A DNA stretch of 27,545 bases from Proteiniphilum sp. UBA5384 (lineage in GTDB: Bacteria; Bacteroidota; Bacteroidia; Bacteroidales; Dysgonomonadaceae), in assembly GCF_002410825.1 (NCBI RefSeq), contig NZ_DHOS01000060.1:1-27545 (forward strand), written 5' to 3'. A program made the position numbers and the translations under genes. Positions 1 to 6,257 of the stretch are shown piece after piece; within the stretch, counting starts at the first letter, position 1, and every line of letters begins with the position of its first letter. The notes below the pieces were generated by a model that worked only from the letters and a program-made list of their open reading frames with translations, was not told the origin of the DNA and ran no database searches.

Positions 1-83
1 TTATTTGGATTTTAAATGGAAAGACATAGAGGTCTGAATAGACCTGAGTAGTTATTGAAGAAGTTGTTAAAGATCCACTTTTC

Positions 84-115
84 TTTCGTATTTAACTGTA
101 AATGATGTATATTTG
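84..115 (+). promoter_or_regulatory. Bacteroidota-type promoter of the toxin-antitoxin pair
   Basis: A perfect TAnnTTTG -7 box (TATATTTG) lies at 108-115. Exactly 20 nt upstream is TTTC (84-87), one mismatch from the TTTG -33 box. Transcription would start near 120, so a TTG start at 113 is impossible and the ATG at 137 is favoured. A 6-bp inverted repeat (AGGTCT-GAAT-AGACCT, 30-45) lies further upstream; it could be an operator or chance. Confidence 0.5.
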
Positions 116-136
116 TATTTGAAAGGATATTTATTA

Positions 137-382
137 ATGAAGATCAACGTACAAATAGATGCCGGCACGCCTGAAGGCCAACAGATCATAGATTACCTCA
201 AGACCTTCCCCGATGTGGTAACATTCGAGGCTGCGACACTAAACGAGTCGCAACAGGAATATATTACTCAACTCAAATCTTCACCTGTGATTCCTGCGAA
301 TTATGTATCGGCGGAAGAGTTCAGGGTGGAAGCAAAGAAAAGGGCAAAGGCTCTCTTGAAAGAACATGGTCTATATTCATGA
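137..382 (+). CDS. small antitoxin-like protein of a type II toxin-antitoxin pair
   Basis: An 81-residue acidic protein that probably neutralises the toxin encoded just downstream and represses the shared promoter; both roles are inferred from context. The ATG at 137 follows an AGGA ribosome-binding-like sequence (124-127) at good spacing, and it is the first start after the predicted transcription start. The C-terminal third is charged (EEFRVEAKKRAKALLKEHG) and probably helical, as expected of a segment that wraps a RelE/ParE toxin. No clear DNA-binding fold can be named by eye. The gene overlaps the next one by 17 nt, typical of antitoxin-toxin pairs. The specific antitoxin family is not recognised. 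Confidence 0.6.
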   Translation: MKINVQIDAGTPEGQQIIDYLKTFPDVVTFEAATLNESQQEYITQLKSSPVIPANYVSAEEFRVEAKKRAKALLKEHGLYS

Positions 383-677
383 ACAAGTTTATACCGACTT
401 GAATCTTATTTTCACGGGTATGCTTCATTGGGAGAAATTCGAACTTTCTTTTCATTTTGTGGAGCGTTATATCGATGACATTCTTGCCCAATGCTATGAA
501 ATAGAGAATAAAAAATATCATTTTCTTGCCCAATACCGTGAACATAAACATTTCGGAGAATACGTGCACCGTTATCGTCGTAACAATTATACGTTATGGT
601 ACATTATTTACGACAAAGATTACGAAGGAAATATTCTTGTCAATAAGATCATTTCAAACCATACTACGCCGTCGTAA
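366..677 (+). CDS. RelE/ParE-superfamily toxin-like protein
   Basis: A 103-residue basic protein. Its C-terminal half has the alternating strand pattern of RelE/ParE toxins: an Arg/Asn-rich turn, then a hydrophobic strand (NNYTLWYIIYDKD), then a last strand (ILVNKIISNH). RelE members cleave mRNA on the ribosome and ParE members poison gyrase; the sequence alone does not say which applies. It starts with ATG inside the antitoxin gene (17-nt overlap), so translation is probably coupled. The N-terminus (MVYIHEQVYTDLNLIF) is longer than in minimal RelE proteins. Its stop lies only a few codons from a decayed GH2 fragment on the other strand, so the cassette sits at a rearrangement junction. Confidence 0.6.
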   Translation: MVYIHEQVYTDLNLIFTGMLHWEKFELSFHFVERYIDDILAQCYEIENKKYHFLAQYREHKHFGEYVHRYRRNNYTLWYIIYDKDYEGNILVNKIISNHTTPS

Positions 678-698
678 AGAACTCCTTTTTCCTTTCGA

Positions 699-845
699 TA
701 TTCCCGGAAGGTAGCGGTGCCAAGTGTTCAGGTCGCTCTCCACATGGTCGTATTTATCGGGGGAGTGGTCCTCTACTAACCGGGTGGGGGCGGGTTGTTT
801 TGAGAGGTAGCACATCTCACGCACCCATTCCTTATATAATTGGTT
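699..845 (-). pseudogene. fragment of a GH2-family glycosidase gene
   Basis: The minus strand is open from a stop at 846-848 down to about 654, with no usable start. It translates to a peptide containing PTRLVEDHSPDKYDHVESD followed by LNTWHRYLPG. This strongly resembles the GH2 TIM-barrel stretch in which 'PTRLVEDNSP' is followed by 'HVETDINSWHFYLPG'. The call rests on recalled family patterns, not alignment. Resemblance ends near 699, about 20 nt before the toxin gene's 3' end. Only about 49 of the usual 600-1000 codons remain. The fragment lies downstream of the DUF1080 gene on the same strand, so a GH2 gene probably once followed that operon. Confidence 0.5.
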
Positions 846-872
846 TCAGGTGCTCAAAGATCGGCATGTTCC

Positions 873-1640
873 TTACAACTCTCTTATCCAAATATTTCGG
901 AAACTGACTGGATCGCCATGATCCTGCAAGGAGATGGGGCCCGCGCCATGTTCTCTCACTTGTGGGAAACCGATATATTCGGTGGTACCCAATATGGTGG
1001 TGTTATTTTGCAGCAGCACACCATTTTGCAACACAGTTACCCGCGGAGGTGTACGATAACTTCCTTCTTTTTTGAATGTAGGAGCCGTGTAAATAATGTC
1101 ATACGAATTCCATTCACCCGGTTTTCGCATGGCATTCACCAATGGTGGCGTCTGTTTATACACACTTCCGGTTTGGCCGTTTACATAAGTTTCATTCTCG
1201 TAGCAATCGAGTACCTGAATCTCATATATTCCCTGTAAAAACACACCGCTATTGCCTCTTCCTTGGCTTTTACCCTCTATCCCTTCTGGGATACGCCATT
1301 CTATATGCAACTGGAAATCATTAAATTTCTGCTTCGTACGGATATCACCGGTTCCTTTTTTTACGGTGAAAGCCCCATTGGCAACTGTCCATCCAGCTGC
1401 CTGACCCTGGTTGTTTTCCCACTGCGAAAGATCTTTCCCGTCGAAAAGAATAATAGCGTCGGAAGGTGCGGGTACAGGTTGTTCACTTGTTTTTCCGGGT
1501 GTGACCACCGGCGGTTGCGGTTGCCAATATTCGCTCATTTCCGGTGTCATGGGTGCCCGTTCGGGATACTGTTTTTCTTGCGCCACAGCCACGAACGGAA
1601 GCGCAAGTCCTAATAAGATTGAGATGTTTACTTGTTTCAT
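873..1640 (-). CDS. secreted DUF1080 (3-keto-disaccharide hydrolase-like) protein
   Basis: A 255-residue exported protein with a signal peptide at residues 1-20 (cleavage after AVA, before QEKQ) and one DUF1080 domain (Pfam PF06439), a jelly-roll related to concanavalin-like lectins. Family signatures are the FDGKDLSQW start (66-74), the core GNSGVFLQG (129-137), YEIQVLD (139-145), and the closing DHGDPVSFRNIW (240-251). Characterised DUF1080 proteins act on 3-keto-glycosides, cleaving sugars first oxidised at C3 by a Gfo/Idh/MocA-type dehydrogenase. The gene 27 nt upstream encodes just such an oxidoreductase, so the two probably act in sequence in the periplasm. The linker at residues 22-60 is Pro/Glu-rich. 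Substrate unknown. A few family members may only bind sugars. Confidence 0.9.
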   Translation of the reverse strand: MKQVNISILLGLALPFVAVAQEKQYPERAPMTPEMSEYWQPQPPVVTPGKTSEQPVPAPSDAIILFDGKDLSQWENNQGQAAGWTVANGAFTVKKGTGDIRTKQKFNDFQLHIEWRIPEGIEGKSQGRGNSGVFLQGIYEIQVLDCYENETYVNGQTGSVYKQTPPLVNAMRKPGEWNSYDIIYTAPTFKKEGSYRTPPRVTVLQNGVLLQNNTTILGTTEYIGFPQVREHGAGPISLQDHGDPVSFRNIWIREL

Positions 1641-1667
1641 TTTGATATAATAGTTTAAAAATTCATT

Positions 1668-2981
1668 TTACAAAGTCGGAAATATCCATGGCTTACGGTA
1701 AGTTGGACGGATGAATTTATTGGCGGACGAATTGTTGAATTTTTTCTTTCCATCGTCATATACCAATTCCGATTTAATCCGTGCCGATATATTACCAAGA
1801 TGGGCGTATTTCGCACAAAGACTACCGTTCTCAATAGGGCACGCAGTATGCATATCTCGATCCTTCATGCAGCGGATAAATTGAGCCACATGTTTTTTAT
1901 GATCTTCATAATCAGGCTGCACCGATACCGATTCAATCTTATTCTGATCAGGAAGGACTTCCCACCCTTCGCGGTTGGCGACCAACGTTCCGTTTGTTCC
2001 TTTGAAAGCAAGCCCATAATTCCGTCCGTAAGGGCCGGTTTCGGTTCCCGCGAGATTGTTCCATTGAATGGTAAAATCATCAAACTCATAAATAACTGAA
2101 AGGTCTCCGAACGTTTCGGCAATATTGTCGGGATAAGCGAAATTGCCACCGGAGGCAAAAACTCGGTTAGGCATTCCGTCCACATTCATTCCCCACAATG
2201 CCATATCCAAAAGATGCACACCCCAGTCGGTCATCAAGCCTCCTCCATAATCCCAGAACATGCGCCATAAGCCATGAAACCGTTTCTCATTGAATGTACG
2301 CAAGGGAGCAGGGCCCAACCACCTGTCAAAATCGACTCCTGCCGGGGCGGAACTATCGGGAACTGCATGCAAAATATTGGCATAATTAAAATTAGCCCAC
2401 ACATCCACTTGGGCAATCTTACCCAATTTTCCACTGTTGATATATTTTTTCATCTCATGCCAATGGTCGCCGCTACGTTGTTGCTGCCCCACCTGCACCA
2501 CCCGGTTGTATTTTTCTGCCGCAGCCACCATCGCATCGCATTCGGCAATTGAATTTGCGATTGGTTTTTCAACATAGACATCTTTTCCCGCGCTGCAAGC
2601 ATCCACCATTTGCAGGCAATGCCAATGATCGGGTGTTCCAATAATGACGGCATCGATGTCATTCCGTTCTAGCATTTTACGGTAGTCGCCATAAGCGGCC
2701 GGCTTTTTATTTTTCCATTTCTCCACCTCAGCAAGCCTGCTGTTCAACACATTTTCATCGATATCACAGAGAGCCAGGCATTCAATTTCGGGATGAATCA
2801 AAAAATCGGACAGGTCCGACCATCCCATACCCCGGCAGCCGATGAGCGCTACGCCAATTTTATCGTTGGCAGCAGCCGGGCTTGCAAATATTTTTTGTCC
2901 GTTCAAAAGCGACGGCGCAACAATGCCTGTAGCGACCGCTGCCGCGGAACGACCGATAAAGTTTCTTCTTGATATGTTCAT
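1668..2981 (-). CDS. Tat-exported Gfo/Idh/MocA-family oxidoreductase
   Basis: A 437-residue NAD(P)-dependent sugar dehydrogenase-like protein. The N-terminus has a twin-arginine motif (SRRNFIG, 4-10) and a hydrophobic stretch, so it is probably exported folded with bound cofactor. The Rossmann half includes IGCRGMG (47-53) and CDID (72-75). The conserved EKP motif is at 138-140. The catalytic half has YGGGLMTDWGVHLLDM (245-260), with His256 and Asp259 in the usual positions. Exported members often oxidise the C3 hydroxyl of a glycoside. The DUF1080 gene follows after 27 nt, forming a two-gene unit in which this enzyme would make the 3-keto substrate. A TAnnTTTG box about 125 nt upstream suggests its own promoter, separate from PUL A. 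The natural sugar is unknown. Confidence 0.88.
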   Translation of the reverse strand: MNISRRNFIGRSAAAVATGIVAPSLLNGQKIFASPAAANDKIGVALIGCRGMGWSDLSDFLIHPEIECLALCDIDENVLNSRLAEVEKWKNKKPAAYGDYRKMLERNDIDAVIIGTPDHWHCLQMVDACSAGKDVYVEKPIANSIAECDAMVAAAEKYNRVVQVGQQQRSGDHWHEMKKYINSGKLGKIAQVDVWANFNYANILHAVPDSSAPAGVDFDRWLGPAPLRTFNEKRFHGLWRMFWDYGGGLMTDWGVHLLDMALWGMNVDGMPNRVFASGGNFAYPDNIAETFGDLSVIYEFDDFTIQWNNLAGTETGPYGRNYGLAFKGTNGTLVANREGWEVLPDQNKIESVSVQPDYEDHKKHVAQFIRCMKDRDMHTACPIENGSLCAKYAHLGNISARIKSELVYDDGKKKFNNSSANKFIRPTYRKPWIFPTL

Positions 2982-2994
2982 TCTTTATTAGAAT

Positions 2995-3382
2995 TTATAA
3001 AATTATGGGTACCTGATTGTTAATCGTACTATGGAACTCAAACCGGCTTCTATACGAGCATCTATTTTCTTTGTTTCCCATATTCATTAAACTAGTATTA
3101 TCACAAATATAACCTAAATCAATCAATTTTACATACTCCTCAGCAAAAAAATCACCAATAATACCTCCTTCTCTTTGAAAAGATAAATTCCACATAGGTG
3201 AAAACAATCTGTTACCATTTGCCGATATGCGAAATAGCTATGAGCTGGTCACTCCAATTGTACATCTCCTCAATCATCCCAACTGTCTTGATGGCAAATG
3301 TATCTGCCTGGTGGTTGCCACAGCTATCAGAGATAAAAGACAAAGCCAATACCCTGTATTCTTCCGGGATAAAATTCCTCTT
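2995..3382 (-). pseudogene. frameshifted remnant of an unrecognised gene
   Basis: Two adjacent minus-strand frames read like one protein. The first is open from 3382 to a stop at 3212-3214 and contains PEEYRVLALSFISDSCGNHQ and TVGMIEEMYNWSDQLIAI. The second is open from 3237 to a stop at 2995 and continues with NGNRLFSPMWNLSFQREGG and DFFAEEYVKLIDLGYICDN. Both look protein-like in composition, and they overlap at 3212-3237, where a single frameshift would join them. The 5' end has no start codon and meets the DUF4143 promoter region. The family is not recognised. The last part overlaps the predicted promoter of the oxidoreductase gene, so it may survive as a leader. The alternative is two chance open frames. 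Confidence 0.35.
3104..3135 (-). promoter_or_regulatory. possible promoter of the oxidoreductase-DUF1080 unit
   Basis: On the minus strand a perfect -7 box TATATTTG spans 3111 to 3104. It is preceded after exactly 20 nt by TATG (3135 to 3132), one mismatch from TTTG. The predicted start near 3097 gives a leader of about 115 nt before the ATG at 2981. The box lies inside the decayed frame at 2995-3382, so chance cannot be excluded. Confidence 0.35.
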
Positions 3383-3386
3383 TTAT

Positions 3387-3418
3387 TTTGTTTATTGGAC
3401 AGAATATGTGTATATTTG
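3387..3418 (+). promoter_or_regulatory. consensus Bacteroidota promoter of the DUF4143 ATPase remnant
   Basis: TTTG at 3387-3390, a 20-nt spacer, and TATATTTG at 3411-3418 match the TTTG-N20-TAnnTTTG consensus perfectly. The start codon of the broken gene is at 3442. The -7 box overlaps the left arm of a 22-bp palindrome, so a bound repressor would block transcription. Confidence 0.65.
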
Positions 3419-3436
3419 TTCAATTTGTTGAACAAA
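3415..3436. repeat. perfect palindrome, probable operator
   Basis: TTTGTTCAA (3415-3423) and TTGAACAAA (3428-3436) form a perfect 9-bp inverted repeat with a 4-nt centre. It overlaps the -7 box and ends 5 nt before the ATG at 3442. Its symmetry and position fit an autoregulatory operator. From memory, similar TTGAACAA palindromes precede DUF4143 ATPase genes in this phylum; this needs a search. Confidence 0.5.
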
Positions 3437-3441
3437 ATAAC

Positions 3442-3997
3442 ATGGCAACCTTAGAAATCATCAAAGAAAGAATATTCCTTTACAAGAGCTACAAACATTG
3501 TCACGTCGACAGGCACAAAAGTTGCAAAGGGGACAGTGATCAACTATCTGGATTACGTGAGGGAAGCGTTTTTGATTTTACCTATAAGTAATATCGCTGA
3601 TAATTTGGTGGAAAAAATAACCAGCCCTAAATATTACTTTATTGATAACGGCATCATCTCATTACTGGCGTTGGATGTACGCACTTCTTTGTTGGAGAAT
3701 CTCGTGGCAATCGAACTTTTACGCCATTACGGAACAAAAGATATGGTATTCTACTATAAGCATGGCGTCGAAGTTGATTTCTATATTACGGATGCGGAAA
3801 CAGCCATTCAGGTTTGTTATTCGATGAATCATTCCGGCGATACGTATGCGCGTGAAATAAGGGCATTGATAAAAGTACAAAAACATTTGTCATGCCGACG
3901 CAATATCATTGTGACTTATGACAGTGAAGACACTATAATCCAAGATGGGATAGAAATTGATATTATACCCGCCTGGAAGTTTATAAGAGATAAGTGA
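3442..3997 (+). pseudogene. internally deleted DUF4143-type AAA ATPase
   Basis: The ATG at 3442 begins a plausible N-terminus (MATLEIIKERI), which then leaves frame. A second frame, open from 3455 to the stop at 3995-3997, encodes the C-terminal DUF4143 part. It contains NIVTSTGTKVAKGTVINYLD, then EAFLILPIS, then SPKYYFIDNGI, then the nuclease-like LLENLVAIELLRHYG and VDFYITD. Intact relatives are about 380-450 residues with Walker A and B motifs in the first 200; none of that is here. The simplest reading is a deletion of about 200 codons between roughly 3472 and 3485 that also shifted the frame. A 153-residue protein could still start from GTG 3536, but without ATP-binding it is probably inactive. 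Confidence 0.7.
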
Positions 3998-4017
3998 CAG
4001 TTGTCCGGTCACACCAA

Positions 4018-4122
4018 TTACACACCCGACAATTCAGAACCCACTTTATGCAGCGCGGTTTCTATTTTCCTCATTTGAGCCTCGCTGATGTTCCACTTTT
4101 GTATTGACGTAAAAGGGAAAGA
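4018..4122 (-). pseudogene. possible C-terminal scrap of an unknown gene
   Basis: The minus strand is open from a stop at 4123-4125 to a TAA at 4018-4020. It encodes a 34-residue peptide with a protein-like amphipathic end (SIQKWNISEAQMRKIETALH). There is no start codon at its beginning, so if real it is a 3' remnant. The family is not recognised and chance is quite possible. The rest of 3998-4363 holds the terminator hairpins described separately; I see no other gene there. Confidence 0.2.
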
Positions 4123-4201
4123 TCAATTCCTACATGTATGCCAAATCTGGAGATACTGATGAAGTTATACATCTATGAAAAGCGTATCCTAAATTGAAAG
4201 A

Positions 4202-4290
4202 AGTACGAGGACAAATCAAAGTTTGCCCTCGTACTCATAATTGCAGCGTTGTATTTACGACTAAAAAAGTCCTACAAACAAGTTGTTTGT
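4202..4290 (-). terminator. terminator region ending the PUL A operon
   Basis: GTACGAGG/CCTCGTAC with an inner CAAA/TTTG extension forms a stem of about 13 bp (4203-4215 with 4222-4234). The single irregular inner pair is G-U on the minus-strand RNA but A-C on the plus strand, so the hairpin is best formed by the minus transcript. It lies about 130 nt beyond the GH2 stop and is followed by a mildly U-rich tail. A weaker hairpin (ACAAAC/GTTTGT, 4274-4290) followed by six Ts on the minus strand (4268-4263) lies just before it. Confidence 0.55.
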
Positions 4291-4363
4291 CGTTTCTTTG
4301 TAAAAACAAGAGTCGGTATAATGCGCGGTGCGAATGGCATTCACCATTGCCCTCTATTTCAAT

Positions 4364-6178
4364 TTATTTGAGACTATCAATAATCTTCTGATTAATTTGT
4401 TTCAAACGGTTTTCTTCCACTTTCAATACCTTTCTGTCGTAAGTAATCAACCCGTTTACTTCTCCCTCTACATCTGTTGTTTGCGTGTAAACAGCAGCAG
4501 AGAATCCGGCAGCGATCAAATTGATTAACTGTTCTCCGTATTTCACGTATTCATCTGTCACCTCCTTGGCATTCTTAAACTGAATATATCCCCAGTTTTT
4601 ATCCCGTTGCCATAAATGACCTTCCAGTGGAAGACCGATACCGCCATACTCTCCCAATACTGTTACACGTGAATCGTCTCTAAGGGTCATTTTAGGATGA
4701 GGATAATGATGCACGTCGAGCATGTCTCCTGTAGTGTAATGGTTACCACCGCTGGCCGGATTCACTAATCTGGAAGGGTCATAGGCTTTTGTCCATTCTG
4801 CTATTTCTGCCGTTTTGAATTGTCCCCAAGCTTCATTGAACGGAACCCAAACAACAATTGACGGATAGGGTTTCAAGTAATCCATAATATCTTTCCACTC
4901 TCTGCGATAATCAGCCTCCGACTCAACTGAGCGTATCATTTCTTGACCATCAAAATAGTTATTCATCTGCCATTGTGAATTTTGATGTCCATTACCGTTA
5001 GGCATATCTTGCCAAACAAGAATACCCTCCCTGTCGCAGTGCGTATACCAACGCGCCGGCTCCACTTTCACGTGCTTGCGAATCATATTGAAACCCAGAT
5101 CTTTGGTCTTTTTTATGTCAAACAACAACGCTTCATCGGTAGGTGCTGTATATAATCCATCAGGCCAGCAACCTTGATCCAATGGTCCCATTTGGAAATA
5201 GTCTTTGTTATTCAGCTGCATACGCATGATTCCATTGGCATCTCTTCCCATAGATATTTTACGCATAGCTGCATAACTTTTCACATTGTCTTGTAATTTC
5301 CCTTTCGAGTAGAGATTCAGTTCCAGATCGTAAAGAAAAGGCGAATCCGGCGACCAGAGTTTCGCGTCGAGAATGGCCACTGTTGCCGATTGGTCGGCTG
5401 CAAATTTCGCGGTAGAAACCACTGTAGCACCATCTTTGACGATCACCTCCACGATATCGCCCGCTTCGGTGCCGCGTGTGTCCACAGCTACCGCCAACGA
5501 TCCGGCGCCTATATTCGGTATTGTGGTTACACTGGAAATAGACTTGGCTGCCACAGGCTCTATCCACACCGTCTGCCAAATACCCGAAACCGGTGTGTAC
5601 CAAATCCCTTCAGGGGCATTCTTTTGTTTTCCGATGGCTTGGTATCCATCGTCTGTCGGATCCCACACTTTTACGATCAAAGTCTGCTCGCCGGATGTCA
5701 GATAGGGGCTGATGTCGAAACTGAACGGCGTATATCCACCCAGATGTGAACCGATCATCACTCCGTTCAGGAACACCTCGGTCTTCCAATCCACGGCGCC
5801 AAAATGGAGCAGGATAGATTTATCTTTCCAGTTCCCCGGCACCTTGAAAGTGCGTCTGTACCATAGTTCTTTATCTTTACCCAGCTCTTTTTGAACTCCT
5901 GATAGACTGGATTCTACCGCGAAGGGAACAAGAATCTGCCCGTCAAATGAATTGGGTTGTGCTTTGCCCACCTCGGTAATTGCATATTCCCAAAGTCCAT
6001 TCAAGTTAGCCCACTCCGTACGTTCCATAATAGGGCGGGGGTACTCGGGCAGTACGTTGTTGACATCAATCTCAGATGCCCATTTGGTTTTTAGTTTATC
6101 GCCTACAGGCTTCCATTGGGCAAAAATATTACAAGTAGATAACACTAATATAGTTACAAATAATAGTCTTTTCTTCAT
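4364..6178 (-). CDS. secreted glycoside hydrolase family 2 enzyme
   Basis: A 604-residue exo-glycosidase with a signal peptide at residues 1-20 (ending IFA). Domain order: GH2 sugar-binding jelly-roll (about 45-205, with LWYRRTF at 105-111 and the GIWYTPVSGIWQTVWIEPV segment), an immunoglobulin-like sandwich (about 210-305), and a TIM barrel (about 306-600). The acid/base is Glu449 in PFNEAWG and the nucleophile Glu510 in VLGEYGG; both are present. GH2 members include beta-galactosidases, beta-glucuronidases and beta-mannosidases. At 604 residues it is near the short beta-glucuronidase-like class rather than the 1000-residue LacZ type, but specificity cannot be read by eye. It is the last gene of PUL A, 79 nt after the GH43 gene, with a small hairpin in the leader. 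Confidence 0.9.
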   Translation of the reverse strand: MKKRLLFVTILVLSTCNIFAQWKPVGDKLKTKWASEIDVNNVLPEYPRPIMERTEWANLNGLWEYAITEVGKAQPNSFDGQILVPFAVESSLSGVQKELGKDKELWYRRTFKVPGNWKDKSILLHFGAVDWKTEVFLNGVMIGSHLGGYTPFSFDISPYLTSGEQTLIVKVWDPTDDGYQAIGKQKNAPEGIWYTPVSGIWQTVWIEPVAAKSISSVTTIPNIGAGSLAVAVDTRGTEAGDIVEVIVKDGATVVSTAKFAADQSATVAILDAKLWSPDSPFLYDLELNLYSKGKLQDNVKSYAAMRKISMGRDANGIMRMQLNNKDYFQMGPLDQGCWPDGLYTAPTDEALLFDIKKTKDLGFNMIRKHVKVEPARWYTHCDREGILVWQDMPNGNGHQNSQWQMNNYFDGQEMIRSVESEADYRREWKDIMDYLKPYPSIVVWVPFNEAWGQFKTAEIAEWTKAYDPSRLVNPASGGNHYTTGDMLDVHHYPHPKMTLRDDSRVTVLGEYGGIGLPLEGHLWQRDKNWGYIQFKNAKEVTDEYVKYGEQLINLIAAGFSAAVYTQTTDVEGEVNGLITYDRKVLKVEENRLKQINQKIIDSLK

Positions 6179-6192
6179 TTTTTCTATCTGAA

Positions 6193-6210
6193 ATCCAAAC
6201 AGATTTGGAT
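6193..6210 (-). promoter_or_regulatory. small hairpin in the GH2 leader
   Basis: ATCCAAA and TTTGGAT form a perfect 7-bp stem with a 4-nt loop, ending 14 nt before the GH2 start codon on the minus strand. It could protect or expose the translation start, or mark an RNA processing site between GH43 and GH2. No U-run follows, so it is not a terminator. Confidence 0.35.
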
Positions 6211-6257
6211 AATTATTTTAATTAACTTTTATTGTTTCGGTGGATGAATAAAATGTA

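Noticed and set aside
113..136. TTG start giving a longer antitoxin
   Set aside because: It lies inside the -7 box, before the predicted transcription start; the ATG at 137 has an AGGA sequence at proper spacing.
840..1238. Plus-strand open frame of 132 codons
   Set aside because: Opposite the DUF1080 gene, which has a signal peptide and full domain.
3198..3454. Two overlapping plus-strand frames, cysteine- and aromatic-rich
   Set aside because: They cross the consensus promoter and palindrome of the ATPase remnant, and the opposite strand reads more like protein.
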